Made by a program: the position numbers and the translations under genes. A stretch of DNA of 13,156 nucleotides, taken from assembly GCA_016293915.1 (NCBI GenBank), contig JAEDCY010000058.1, positions 1 to 13,156 on the forward strand, written 5' to 3'. The DNA is from Treponema sp. (GTDB lineage Bacteria > Spirochaetota > Spirochaetia > Treponematales > Treponemataceae). Below, piece after piece: positions 1-8,733 of this stretch (position 1 is its first letter; each line of letters opens with the position of its first letter). The notes under the pieces were generated by a model that saw nothing but the letters and a program-made list of their open reading frames with translations, was not told the DNA's origin and searched no databases.

Positions 1-8
1 AATTTTCC

Positions 9-1505
9 TTATTTTCGCAGGTATTCAATTGTGAGACAGGCAGCAGCTCGTGAGAGGGCTTGTTTTTCTTTTTCAATCTGGGCATTGCAGCGTTCAATTT
101 TTACAGAAAGAACATCAGTTTCAGAACCATAACCGGATTCATACATTACTTGTTTCTGATTTATTTTTGCAGTTGCAGATTCAATTTTCAAATCCTGATA
201 TTCAATTTTCATTGTGCAAACCTGAGCGGCATTCCACTGCGAATTAAAAGTTTTGCTGATTGTAGAACGGGCATCAAGTTTGTTGATATCGGCAGTTTTT
301 GCCTCGCTGGTCTTCCTGGAAACGTCACGAAGTTTTTTTCCGCCATCCCAAATTGTAGTTTTTAGGCCTATTGAAATATTCAGGGAATAATCATCCTTGC
401 GTCGCCAGTTTGGTTCAAAGAGTGGAACTCGTGAACCGGAATATCCTCCGCTCATCTGGAGTGCAAAGTCAGGTTTCCAGTTTTCATATCCTTTTGCAAT
501 TTTTTCTGCTGTCTTACTTACTTCCTGAAGCTGAGTGAGCATTTTTATAGAAGACTGATTTCCTGAGAGAACTTCTTCTTCAAGTTGTGATGAATCACAA
601 TTCATAAGAGCATCAAAACTTTCTTCAAGCTCGGAAACAAAATCATAATTAATTTTTTCAAATGAAAGGTTTTCAATGCCGGTTATTCGTTCAAGCTCAA
701 GCAGCTGATCGTTCATCTGTTCAATCAAATCCTGTTTTGCAATTTCCAGTTCCTTTGCCTGAATCTTTGTGTCAACAAGATCCTGATGTAAAAGCATTCC
801 GGATTTTTCTGCGTTCTCGCTTACTTCAATCATTCGGTCGGCATAAGTCTGTTCTTCATTGATAATTTCAAGAATCCTGTTCAGATAATATATGCTTATG
901 AGACGGGTTTTTAATTCTGTTTCGAGCTGACTGGTCTGTTGCGTAATTTGAGTTTGTTTGATTTCAGAAATCTGTTTATATAGTTTTACAGCATTTGTAA
1001 TTTTTCCCCAGGTGAAAATAGGCTGGGTAAGAGAAAGCTGAAAATTATATAAAGTGTTTTCCATACCATCATAAATTTTGATACGCTGACCACGGGTCTG
1101 AGGCTTAATACCATTCCACTGAATTGAGTTTACGATTTCATCAACATTAAGATAAATTGCATCTACAGGAGGATTTACCATATAGGTTCCGCTAACCTGC
1201 AGATCAATTGAAGGACCAAGACCTGCACGGGCATCTTTTACATCGAGAAGGCTGCGTCTGTATTCTTCCTGGAGCTTAAGTAGTTCCGGATGATTTTGAT
1301 TTGTAGCTGTGAGCAGGGTATCGAGCGTATATTCCATTTCAAAATCAGAAGGAAGGTCTGATGAGGTTGGCACAATTTCAATTGGAGCAGCGGATTCTGT
1401 TTCTTCTATTTCTTTTGTATCTTCATCGGTTTCAGTTTGAGAGAAAATAGAAATATTAAAAATTGAGAAAATAAAAAATGTAAAAAGAAATTTTTTAATT
1501 TTCAT
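9..1505 (-). CDS. TolC-like outer-membrane efflux channel (OEP family)
   Basis: 498 residues, near the usual size of TolC homologues. It begins with a signal peptide (MKIKK, then a Phe/Ile-rich core ending near FSQ, about residue 23) and an acidic, low-complexity linker rich in Glu and Thr (about 25-45). Two OEP repeats follow, predicted to form long periplasmic coiled helices: the first around 55-290, containing LTQPIFTWGKI, and the second around 300-498, containing the corresponding ISIGLKTTIWDGGKK. This paired 'Q/K-x-x-IF/IW-x-x-G-K' strand-helix signature is typical of TolC channels. A trimer would span the outer membrane and dock with the pump encoded upstream. It is the last gene of the efflux operon; a GAGGA ribosome site lies about 8 bases before the ATG, and the gap to the lipoprotein gene is 33 bp. 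Family call is firm; the exported substrate cannot be told from sequence. Confidence 0.92.
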   Translation of the reverse strand: MKIKKFLFTFFIFSIFNISIFSQTETDEDTKEIEETESAAPIEIVPTSSDLPSDFEMEYTLDTLLTATNQNHPELLKLQEEYRRSLLDVKDARAGLGPSIDLQVSGTYMVNPPVDAIYLNVDEIVNSIQWNGIKPQTRGQRIKIYDGMENTLYNFQLSLTQPIFTWGKITNAVKLYKQISEIKQTQITQQTSQLETELKTRLISIYYLNRILEIINEEQTYADRMIEVSENAEKSGMLLHQDLVDTKIQAKELEIAKQDLIEQMNDQLLELERITGIENLSFEKINYDFVSELEESFDALMNCDSSQLEEEVLSGNQSSIKMLTQLQEVSKTAEKIAKGYENWKPDFALQMSGGYSGSRVPLFEPNWRRKDDYSLNISIGLKTTIWDGGKKLRDVSRKTSEAKTADINKLDARSTISKTFNSQWNAAQVCTMKIEYQDLKIESATAKINQKQVMYESGYGSETDVLSVKIERCNAQIEKEKQALSRAAACLTIEYLRK

Positions 1506-1538
1506 TTATAAGTCCTCAAAAGAATAATGAAATTGCAA

Positions 1539-2711
1539 TTACAAACTTATGTTATAAGATGCAGTATCGCTACGTAAGGTTCTTGTAGAGCCGATGGCAT
1601 TTCCATCTGCATAAAACTGAACTTCTATGTTTGTGTACTTTCCAGTGTATGCAGTATCTGTAATATAATAGCCGCTTCCGAGTCCACTAAAGCTTCCGTG
1701 AATCTGAGTCCCATTCGTACCAACATTCTGTGCAAAAGTTGAAGTTTCGCCACAATCAATTGCGAAGTTTTCAGAAGCATCTTTTGCTTTCATACTTATA
1801 ATTACACCGTCACTTGCAGTTGAAGTTGGGCTTCCGTAGGTTCCGTTGACAGTTGGAATACTGAGTCTGGTTGATTTACCATAAAGCGAAATTGTGTAAA
1901 CAGAATTGTTGATTGTCTTTTTAATGGAGAAATTGTCATCAAAGAATGCATAGTTATGAGTGTCATTATCTGCATTGGCACAGGCCTTCCAGAAAATCGT
2001 ATCTGCACTTTGTGTATAACTTATACTTATTTCTGGTTTTGTTTCGATATTTTCAATTTTATCCTGAGCATTTTTCCAGCGAGGGTAACTGATGTTGATG
2101 GTTCCTGAACCACTTATAATCTGCTCATAAACTTTTGGGGCGGCTGTAGAAATTGTGTCTGTGGTCTGTGGAACGCTTATTTTTACAAGAACATTTTCTG
2201 AAGTGAGGGCGGAATTTGAAACATCATAAATATTGATGTTTAATGCTGTTGTCTTTCTAACAGATGTAAGTTCTGCATATACCGTGTCGCTGGTGCTGTC
2301 TGAAGTGATGACGGTTTGTCCTTTTGTGAGACCATAATTTTCATGATAGAACAAAAGAAAGATTGTGGCATAATCAGCATCTTTTCCAAAATCAGGATCT
2401 GTTGATTTCCATACCAGATTTGAAATTGTGAAGTTTCCGTTTGCATTTGTAGTCGTGTGTCCGTAATAACAATTTGCCGGAACAAAAACTGTTCCTTCTA
2501 TCCAGGCATTATAATTAGCATCTCTAAGCTCGCAGTCTGTAAATGCATAGATATCGACATTTGCAATTCCTGCTTTTGGAGTAGAAGTGCTTTCCGCATC
2601 AACAATTAAACCGCCGGTTCCGCCATTAAAAACAGAATAGCAGCTTGTAAGAATAAGGGTAGTGGTGAGGGCAATAGCACTCGCAAATTTTTTAAGAATT
2701 TTTTTATTCAT
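1539..2711 (-). CDS. Unknown lipoprotein embedded in the efflux operon
   Basis: 390 residues. The N-terminus is a lipoprotein signal: MNKKILKK, a hydrophobic Ala/Leu/Thr stretch, then the lipobox L-T-S-C with the acylated Cys at residue 24. Residues about 45-145 read like a carboxypeptidase-regulatory/transthyretin-type beta fold (AGIANVDIYAF, later TTTNANGNFTISNLVW), a domain common on bacterial surface lipoproteins. The rest is Ser/Thr/Asn-rich and probably all-beta, with no catalytic motif that I recognise. Its ATG overlaps the end of the RND gene by 8 bases, so it is translationally coupled to the pump, and TolC follows 33 bp later. That placement suggests an accessory or stabilising part of the efflux machine, or simply an envelope protein sharing its regulation. 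I do not know the family; function is inferred from context only. Confidence 0.8.
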   Translation of the reverse strand: MNKKILKKFASAIALTTTLILTSCYSVFNGGTGGLIVDAESTSTPKAGIANVDIYAFTDCELRDANYNAWIEGTVFVPANCYYGHTTTNANGNFTISNLVWKSTDPDFGKDADYATIFLLFYHENYGLTKGQTVITSDSTSDTVYAELTSVRKTTALNINIYDVSNSALTSENVLVKISVPQTTDTISTAAPKVYEQIISGSGTINISYPRWKNAQDKIENIETKPEISISYTQSADTIFWKACANADNDTHNYAFFDDNFSIKKTINNSVYTISLYGKSTRLSIPTVNGTYGSPTSTASDGVIISMKAKDASENFAIDCGETSTFAQNVGTNGTQIHGSFSGLGSGYYITDTAYTGKYTNIEVQFYADGNAIGSTRTLRSDTASYNISL

Positions 2712-5700
2712 GTTTTCCTCTCTTTTCAGATATATAATAAATTACTGGAATTAAAATCAAAGTGATAAGGGTAGAAGTTAAAAGTCCACCCGCAATAGCC
2801 TGGCCCATAGAAGCATACAGTTCCGAACCTTCACCTTTTGCAACAGCCATAGGAATATCGCCGAGAAGGGTTGTTAGCGTTGTAATGAGAATCGGTTTGA
2901 TTCGGCTGGCTGCTCCATCGAGAACAGAAGTTCGCAAAAGTTCTTCTTCCTGTTCTGGAGTTAATATGATTTCCCATTCGCCGTCTTTGTTTTGTGTTCC
3001 TTTTGTTCTGGCAAGAACCTGACGGCGCTGTTTTCTCAACTGATTAATATAATCAATAAGAATGATACCATTGTTTACAACAACACCCGCAAGCGAAATG
3101 AGTCCAAGCAGGGAAAGAAGGTTGAGTGTTGAACCAAACATCAAAAGTCCTGCAACAACTCCAATAAAACAGAATGGAATTGTTACCATAATCAAAAGCG
3201 GCTGGCGGAACTTTTCGAACTGGATTACCATAACTGTGTAAACCAGGAAGACTGCAATAAGAAGAGCAGAAATCATTGGTGTAATCATATCGCCGATAAG
3301 GGCCATAATTCCGCCGGCTTTTGAGTGAACTCCATTTGGCAGTGGGTTTTCTGCGATAAACTGATTAACGCGCTGTGAGACGCCGCTTGTATCTTCGCTA
3401 ATCAGGGAGGCTGTAATTGTAATTTTCTTTGCGCGGTCGGAATGGTTAATCTGTGAAATGGATTTTTCGACACGAATGTCTGAAAGATTTGCAAAAGAAA
3501 CATCCTGTCCGTTTTGAGTAACTATGTGCAGGTTAGAAATGTCATCTGCGGTAATGTTGTCATCTGTAATGTTTGAAGTTATACGCAAGTCGTAACGGCG
3601 GCCACTTTCCAGATCTTTATAACGACCGCAATCTATTCCCTGGAAAAGAATAGCAGAAGTAATTCCCGCCTCATAACTTGTAATACCGAGCGAACTCAAG
3701 TATTCCTGGCTCATATCAATAACCATAGTGCTGGTATCAAAATCAGTGTCCAGTTTTGCAGTTACAACTTCCGGGTCATTTTCGAGGTGAGCTTTTATGC
3801 GGCTGGCAGTTTCGTAAAGAACATTCAGATCTTCAGAAATCAGCGTAATACCATAACCACCACCATCAGAAACATAACCAACGAGTTTATCAAAACCACC
3901 GTTCTGAACAGAAACTTTTGAGTCTGGTAAAACAGAAGCCCAGATTTCCTGAATCTGTAGCATAATTTCATGAACGTTTCGTTTACGTTCAGAAACCGGA
4001 ACAAGCACAACATGAGTGTAAGCATAGTGTGGAGTTGAGACTGAAGAAAAGTTTGATGAATCTCCCTGTCCTTCATAAATTACTACGTTATCGATTTCCG
4101 GAACATATTGATAAAGCAGACTCTGAGCTATCTGCATTTTTTCGTGGGTCTGCTCTTTTTTTGTTCCCATAGGGAATTCTGTAGAGATATAAAATTCACC
4201 TGAGTCTGTTGAAGGAATAAAACTGATTCCAAGTCTGAGTGCTATAAATCCTGAAAAAATCAAAAGGAAGACTGCGATTAAAAGAACAAAGCCGCGGTTA
4301 TTGAGTGAGATGGTAAGAACGCGACGATAGCCTCTTTCAATTTTATCCATGACGAGGTCAAACTTGCGAGGCTTGCCTCTTACCTTAGGTCCGTTTTCAG
4401 AAAGGAAGAGTTTTAAAAGATAAGGTACAATCACAACTGCTACAAGGAACGAAGAAAAAATTGCAAGAATGATTGTAACGGCAACTGCGTGAAGAACGCT
4501 TCCTATAAGACCACCAAGCATTGCAATCGGAATGAATACAACGATTGTTGTTGCGGCACTTGCAAGAATAGAAGCGGAAACTTCATCCCAGCCTTTGTAG
4601 ATACTCTGTGTTACGGTATATTCCATTTCACCGGTTTCCTGGTCGCGTCGTTTGTAGTAACGGTAAATCTGATCCAGCATTACGGTGGAGCCATCTACTA
4701 CCATACCAAGTGAAATTACGAGACCGGAGAGGGTCATAAGATTTAATGAGATGTCAAGAATGCGAAGACCAATCAGGCTGAACAAAATACAGAGTGGAAT
4801 TGAAAGGCTGATTGTAAGAGTTGCACGCCAGTCTGCCATAAAAAGAAGAATTACGAGTACGGCAAAAATTACACCCATAACACCACTGCTGATAACGGCA
4901 CGAAGGGAAGCATAAACCTGTCGGCTGTCATCACTGATTATATGAAACTGAACTGCGCCGTTTGTATTTTTTTCACATTCAGAAATTGCCTTCTTAACTT
5001 TCTTAACAATTTTAATTGTGTCGCCATCGAGTCGCTTAGTTACGTTGATGATTGTAAGAGGATATCGGCCATCTGAAACAGATGTGTTTTCTTCCGGGTA
5101 GGAGAGACTAACATCTGCAACATCGCTAAGTCGAATAATGGTAGAATCATCTCCAACTCCCACCGGTAGATTTTTTACATCTTCCAGTGAATTAAAGCCA
5201 CCGGCATATCGTACCTGAATTGCTCTGTCCTGATAGCTGGCATTTCCAAGAGGAAGATTAACGTTACCGTAATTCAAGACCTGATATACTGTGGAAATGG
5301 CAATGCCTTTAGAGGTCAAAGAATCAACATCTATTTTGATATTAACTGCGAGTTCTTTCCCGCCATCAATAGTTACCTGCGAAACTCCGTCAATTTGTGT
5401 TAAGAGAGGGGTGACTTCATCCTGTAAATATTGGGTGAGTCTGGCGGTATCGTTTCCGGCACTTACTGAATAACTAATGATCGGTAGCATAGACATACCA
5501 CCAACAAGGGTACGAGGTTCACCAGAAATTCCAGACGGGAGTTGATCTACAAGCTCAGAAATACGGTTACGAAGTTCGGTGAGCTGGTCGTAAGGATCAT
5601 AGCCGTCTGCATAGGTAATCTGAATCCAGCTGAGAGAATTTGAAGACTGGCTGTCGATTGCTTTAAAATGTGGAAGCGTAACAAAAGAATCTTCCAGTAC

Positions 5701-5895
5701 CTTTGTGATATCGCTTTCGACATCTTCAGCACTGGCACCAGGATAAACGGTATATACGATTGCCTGTGGCATGGAAATATCTTCCATGAATTCTGTACGC
5801 ATTCCACTCAGAGAATAAAAGCCGAATGCAATCAATACAATCAGGAGCATGGAGATAATGACTGGATGTTTTACAGAAAATTCAGAAACCTTCAT
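2704..5895 (-). CDS. RND-family efflux pump, inner-membrane subunit (AcrB/HAE1-like)
   Basis: 1063 residues, the standard length of AcrB-type proton-driven exporters. Topology follows the family: one membrane helix at about 12-30, a large periplasmic porter/docking loop, a bundle of helices from about 333, a second helix near 535, a second periplasmic loop, and a final bundle to about 1055. The helix-4 motif is present as LGMVVDGSTVMLDQ (about 396-409), so the first proton-relay Asp (D401) is kept while the second is Gly402. The helix-10 region reads GVVVNNGIILIDY (about 937-949), the Asn-Asn form seen in many non-AcrB RND pumps. It would form the inner-membrane trimer that couples proton entry to drug, lipid or metabolite export. 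A GGAG site precedes the ATG, only 3 bp after the membrane-fusion gene. Family call is very firm; substrate unknown. Confidence 0.96.
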   Translation of the reverse strand: MKVSEFSVKHPVIISMLLIVLIAFGFYSLSGMRTEFMEDISMPQAIVYTVYPGASAEDVESDITKVLEDSFVTLPHFKAIDSQSSNSLSWIQITYADGYDPYDQLTELRNRISELVDQLPSGISGEPRTLVGGMSMLPIISYSVSAGNDTARLTQYLQDEVTPLLTQIDGVSQVTIDGGKELAVNIKIDVDSLTSKGIAISTVYQVLNYGNVNLPLGNASYQDRAIQVRYAGGFNSLEDVKNLPVGVGDDSTIIRLSDVADVSLSYPEENTSVSDGRYPLTIINVTKRLDGDTIKIVKKVKKAISECEKNTNGAVQFHIISDDSRQVYASLRAVISSGVMGVIFAVLVILLFMADWRATLTISLSIPLCILFSLIGLRILDISLNLMTLSGLVISLGMVVDGSTVMLDQIYRYYKRRDQETGEMEYTVTQSIYKGWDEVSASILASAATTIVVFIPIAMLGGLIGSVLHAVAVTIILAIFSSFLVAVVIVPYLLKLFLSENGPKVRGKPRKFDLVMDKIERGYRRVLTISLNNRGFVLLIAVFLLIFSGFIALRLGISFIPSTDSGEFYISTEFPMGTKKEQTHEKMQIAQSLLYQYVPEIDNVVIYEGQGDSSNFSSVSTPHYAYTHVVLVPVSERKRNVHEIMLQIQEIWASVLPDSKVSVQNGGFDKLVGYVSDGGGYGITLISEDLNVLYETASRIKAHLENDPEVVTAKLDTDFDTSTMVIDMSQEYLSSLGITSYEAGITSAILFQGIDCGRYKDLESGRRYDLRITSNITDDNITADDISNLHIVTQNGQDVSFANLSDIRVEKSISQINHSDRAKKITITASLISEDTSGVSQRVNQFIAENPLPNGVHSKAGGIMALIGDMITPMISALLIAVFLVYTVMVIQFEKFRQPLLIMVTIPFCFIGVVAGLLMFGSTLNLLSLLGLISLAGVVVNNGIILIDYINQLRKQRRQVLARTKGTQNKDGEWEIILTPEQEEELLRTSVLDGAASRIKPILITTLTTLLGDIPMAVAKGEGSELYASMGQAIAGGLLTSTLITLILIPVIYYISEKRGKHE

Positions 5896-5898
5896 TTG

Positions 5899-7047
5899 TT
5901 ATTCTCCACTAATAAAACTGTTGTTTGTATCAGCATCAGATTGAGTTTCTTTTAGTGCTTCATCAAAAAGACGAACCTTCTGTCCATCAAAAACAAAGTT
6001 TTGTCCATCCATCACAATATATGAATTTCGATATTCTTCCGGCACAATAAAATTGTTTCCATCGTTAGGGAAGCTTGCGCCTTCGATATATTTTACGGTT
6101 TTTGTTTTTTCATCATATATATAGAAAGATCCATCCATCTTGCGGGCTTTAAGATTGATAAGCGGAACATCATTATATGTTTTATAAGCAACCTGAACTT
6201 TTACAAACATTCCAGGACGAAAGCGGTCTCCCGGATCATCAAGGTGGCAAACTACAATAAAGTTTTTACTCTGTGGTGAAACGTAAGGTGCAATGTTTTC
6301 GATTGTGGCAGATGTAACTGCATCTTCAAACATATTTTTTTCGGCAGGGCGTGTAATAGTTACCTGAAGCGAATCGCGTTCAAGAGTGAAAAGGTCAAAA
6401 TATTTTTCTGGAACCTTAAGGCGTACAACCTGATTCGCGAGATCTGCAAGAACTGCAACCGGCTGGCTCTGATTTCCAATTCCTCCAACGGCCTGGTCAG
6501 CAATCAAAATTGTGCCGTCTACCGGGGCACGAACTTCTGTGTAATCAAGCTGAAGCTTTGCAAGGTCGTACTGAGCTTTAGAAGCATCTGCCTGGGCCTT
6601 TGCTGAATCATAATTTTGCTGGGTTGCAGAACCTGCCTTAAAAAGTTTTTCGAGTCGGTCAAAAGTGCTTTTTGCAGCAAAATATGCGGCCTGTGCCTGA
6701 AGCATCTGCTGGCGGAAAGGTTCATCATCAATCTTTGCAAGAAGTGTATCTTTTTCAACAAAATCTCCGGCGCGTGCAGGATATTCAATTATGGTTCCGG
6801 AAACAAAAGGAACAACCGGAATCATAGCTTCGGCTTCGACATAACCGGAAATGGTAATTGATTCAATAAGTGTTCCGTTTATCGGCTTTTGAATAACTAC
6901 GGCTGGTATAGCATCTGGTTTCTCTTCTACAGGCTTTTTCCGTGTGACGAGGATTGTCAGCAGAACAAAAATAGCTGCAAGTGCAACAAAAAGAGAATAA
7001 CTTGCAAGTTTGTTTTTCCGTAATACATTTAACGAATTCTTTTTCAT
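5899..7047 (-). CDS. RND efflux periplasmic adaptor (membrane-fusion protein, HlyD/AcrA-like)
   Basis: 382 residues. An N-terminal membrane anchor (about 15-35) follows a basic start; there is no lipobox, so this is a transmembrane rather than a lipid-anchored adaptor. The split lipoyl domain is visible as VSGTIIEYPARAGDFVEKD (about 82-100) and LDYTEVRAPVDGTI (about 167-180). Between the two halves lies an alpha-helical hairpin (about 108-165, rich in Ala, Gln and Lys) that should contact the TolC tip. A beta-barrel region and membrane-proximal domain complete it. It is the first gene of the efflux operon and is divergent from the TetR regulator across 60 bp. The best ribosome site (AAGGGTGA) is about 14 bases from the ATG, which is long, but no better in-frame start exists because a TGA lies just upstream. 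Confidence 0.93.
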   Translation of the reverse strand: MKKNSLNVLRKNKLASYSLFVALAAIFVLLTILVTRKKPVEEKPDAIPAVVIQKPINGTLIESITISGYVEAEAMIPVVPFVSGTIIEYPARAGDFVEKDTLLAKIDDEPFRQQMLQAQAAYFAAKSTFDRLEKLFKAGSATQQNYDSAKAQADASKAQYDLAKLQLDYTEVRAPVDGTILIADQAVGGIGNQSQPVAVLADLANQVVRLKVPEKYFDLFTLERDSLQVTITRPAEKNMFEDAVTSATIENIAPYVSPQSKNFIVVCHLDDPGDRFRPGMFVKVQVAYKTYNDVPLINLKARKMDGSFYIYDEKTKTVKYIEGASFPNDGNNFIVPEEYRNSYIVMDGQNFVFDGQKVRLFDEALKETQSDADTNNSFISGE

Positions 7048-7091
7048 TATTATAAATCAAATCACCCTTATTTTTTTGCTTGTTAGTTTGG

Positions 7092-7120
7092 AATTTAATA
7101 AAATGTTATGAATAAGACAA
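7092..7120 (-). promoter_or_regulatory. Possible promoter of the efflux operon
   Basis: On the minus strand TTGTCT (complement of 7115-7120) and TAAATT (complement of 7092-7097) are separated by exactly 17 bp, each matching four of six sigma-70 consensus bases. A start here would give a leader of about 40 bases before the membrane-fusion ATG. The -35 half would lie inside the start of the regulator gene, so regulator binding there could block transcription. The match is weak. Confidence 0.3.
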
Positions 7121-7764
7121 TAGACAAATTTTCGCGAATGTCTAATAATAGATTTATGAACGATTTTTCGTCGAATATGTCAAACAATGTAAATTTCTCA
7201 GAAACAAAGCTTCAGATGGCAGAAGCTTTGAAACGTCTGATTAAAGACAGACCTTTTTCAAAAATTACGGTGCAGGATATCGTTATAGAATGTAATATCA
7301 ACCGCAACACCTTCTATTATCATTTTGAGAATAACTACGATCTGCTTTCTTTTACGTATTCTCTGGAAGTAAAGAATATTGTAGATTCATTCCAGAAAGC
7401 AAATGCCTCTCTTCCTCAGGCTATGGATTTTGTTCTTGATTATATTGATAAAAATATTTCGCTCTGCCAGTGTGCTTATGAGTCTCTCGGAGAGCAGCAA
7501 CTTACAATTATTTTTGAAAGAGACCTTATGATGTGCGTTCGAGCAACAATCGATTATTTTGCAGAAGAAAACAACCTTCACCTGACCGAAGACTTTAAAA
7601 CCTTCGCCGGCTACAGCTATACAACTCTCCTGAGCGCCCAGATAATCTGGTACATCAAACACAACAGCGACCTAGACAAAGAAATCTTCAAGGAATGCCT
7701 GCAACCTTTCTTTACCGCTTCACTGAAATCTGTTATGGAAGAGGCTGTAAAGAAGGGGTTTTAG
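7108..7764 (+). CDS. TetR-family transcriptional regulator, probable repressor of the efflux operon
   Basis: 218 residues as drawn. The TetR DNA-binding domain is clear at about 32-80: KLQMAEALKRLIKDRPFSKI, then TVQDIVIECNINRNTFYYHF, with the recognition helix and the characteristic YYHF/NNYDLL ending. The remaining, mostly helical part would bind a ligand and dimerise. It faces the efflux operon, the classic arrangement for a local repressor that senses a pump substrate. No candidate start (7108, 7138, 7156, 7177) has a Shine-Dalgarno site. The first 30 residues are Asn/Ser/Met-rich, contain an internal near-repeat and are not part of the TetR fold, so the true start may be as late as 7177. 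The macrodomain gene follows after 4 bases and is probably co-transcribed. Family firm; target inferred from position. Confidence 0.88.
   Translation: MNKTIDKFSRMSNNRFMNDFSSNMSNNVNFSETKLQMAEALKRLIKDRPFSKITVQDIVIECNINRNTFYYHFENNYDLLSFTYSLEVKNIVDSFQKANASLPQAMDFVLDYIDKNISLCQCAYESLGEQQLTIIFERDLMMCVRATIDYFAEENNLHLTEDFKTFAGYSYTTLLSAQIIWYIKHNSDLDKEIFKECLQPFFTASLKSVMEEAVKKGF
7128..7188 (+). repeat. Imperfect direct repeat at the start of the TetR gene
   Basis: Two similar segments, about 7128-7150 and 7162-7188, share TTTTCG-(T)-CGAAT-(AT)-GTC-(T/A)AA-(T/C)AAT, offset by about 34-38 bases. In frame they encode FSRMSNN and FSSNMSNN. They lie next to the efflux promoter region and could be either a small coding duplication or a pair of regulator-binding sites. 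Confidence 0.45.
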
Positions 7765-7768
7765 GCGA

Positions 7769-8275
7769 ATGATCAAAATCATTAAAGGCGACATAACAAA
7801 ACTCTCATGTGATGCAATTGTGAATGCAGCAAATTCATCGCTGCTCGGCGGTGGTGGTGTGGATGGTGCTATTCACAGAGAGGCCGGGCCGGAGCTTCTG
7901 GAGGAATGCCGTACACTCCACGGATGTCGGACAGGCGAAGCCAAAATCACAAAAGGCTACAAATTGCCGACGCGGTTTGTAATTCATACTGTGGGGCCTG
8001 TTTATTATCAGCATAGTCCTGATGAGGCAAGGGAACTGTTAACTTTGTGCTATGAAAGCTCGCTGAAGCTAGCTAGAGACAGAGGGCTTAAAACAGTAGC
8101 TTTTCCTTTGATTTCTGCCGGAGTTTATGGATATCCGCAACGCGAGGCTATTGAAGTAGCGGTTGAAGCTATGAAGATACACCAGAATGAGTTTGAAGAA
8201 CTTACGCTTGTGCTGTTTGGAGAGCGGGAGTTTGGATTTGCAAAAGAAGAATTTGGGGAATTTGTACAAGAATAA
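7769..8275 (+). CDS. Macrodomain protein, O-acetyl-ADP-ribose deacetylase / ADP-ribosyl hydrolase (MacroD/YmdB type)
   Basis: 168 residues, a stand-alone macrodomain of usual length. All the MacroD-type ADP-ribose pocket motifs are present: KGDIT near the start, IVNAANSSLLGGGGVDGAIH (about 17-36; Asn19, Asn22 and Asp32 are the catalytic-pocket positions), the segment GEAKITKGYKLP (about 56-67), HTVGP, and the phosphate loop FPLISAGVYGYP (about 112-123). The family removes ADP-ribose from acidic side chains or deacetylates O-acetyl-ADP-ribose, linking it to sirtuin and ADP-ribosylation metabolism in the cytoplasm. The gene starts 4 bases after the TetR stop, with AAGGGG about 10 bases upstream of the ATG, so it probably shares the regulator's transcript. 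No sirtuin or ADP-ribosyltransferase is seen in this window. It converges on arfB with an 8-bp gap. Confidence 0.93.
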   Translation: MIKIIKGDITKLSCDAIVNAANSSLLGGGGVDGAIHREAGPELLEECRTLHGCRTGEAKITKGYKLPTRFVIHTVGPVYYQHSPDEARELLTLCYESSLKLARDRGLKTVAFPLISAGVYGYPQREAIEVAVEAMKIHQNEFEELTLVLFGEREFGFAKEEFGEFVQE

Positions 8276-8283
8276 TTAGAAAT

Positions 8284-8694
8284 CTACCAGATCCTTCCCC
8301 GGCTCTTTTTTATCTCGCTACGGATTTTCTTAAGTTTTAATTTACGTTCTTTACTGGCACGAGTCGGTTTTGTTTTTATTCTCTTTTTAGGAATTACAAG
8401 AGCTTGTACTATTCTTTGTTCAAGTCGGGAAAGTGCAATTTCACGATTACGTTCCTGGTAACGCTCATCATCAACATCAAGAAAAAGACAGTCTTCTTTA
8501 TTGATGTTGGCGGCCAGTTTTGAACGAAGTCGAACAAGTTCTGAATCTGTAAGGCCGCCAAGTGAAGTAACAGGAATGACAAGATGAACTTTTGTGTTTA
8601 CCTTATTCACATTTTGACCGCCGTTACCTCCGCTACGTGCAAAAGTCATTTGAGAATTATAGATTATTGATTCGTGAAGCTTTGCACGGTTCAT
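8284..8694 (-). CDS. arfB: ArfB-type peptidyl-tRNA hydrolase, alternative ribosome rescue factor
   Basis: 136 residues, the length of ArfB/YaeJ rather than of a full release factor. The catalytic segment ARSGGNGGQNVNKVNTKV (about 19-36) has the GGQ motif (25-27) that hydrolyses peptidyl-tRNA in the ribosomal A site, and the downstream NKVNTKV typical of the family. The C-terminus from about 103 (KKRIKTKP, then KERKLKLKKIRSEIKKSRGR) is highly basic and matches the tail that enters the empty mRNA channel of stalled ribosomes. The residue before GG is Asn where Pro is commonest (GPGGQ). There is no codon-recognition domain, which rules out RF1/RF2. An AGGA site lies about 8 bases upstream of the ATG. 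It is convergent with the macrodomain gene and separated from the XRE gene by 39 bp. Confidence 0.93.
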   Translation of the reverse strand: MNRAKLHESIIYNSQMTFARSGGNGGQNVNKVNTKVHLVIPVTSLGGLTDSELVRLRSKLAANINKEDCLFLDVDDERYQERNREIALSRLEQRIVQALVIPKKRIKTKPTRASKERKLKLKKIRSEIKKSRGRIW

Positions 8695-8733
8695 TTTATT
8701 TATCCTATTTATCTTATCGTGTAATTATAAAAG

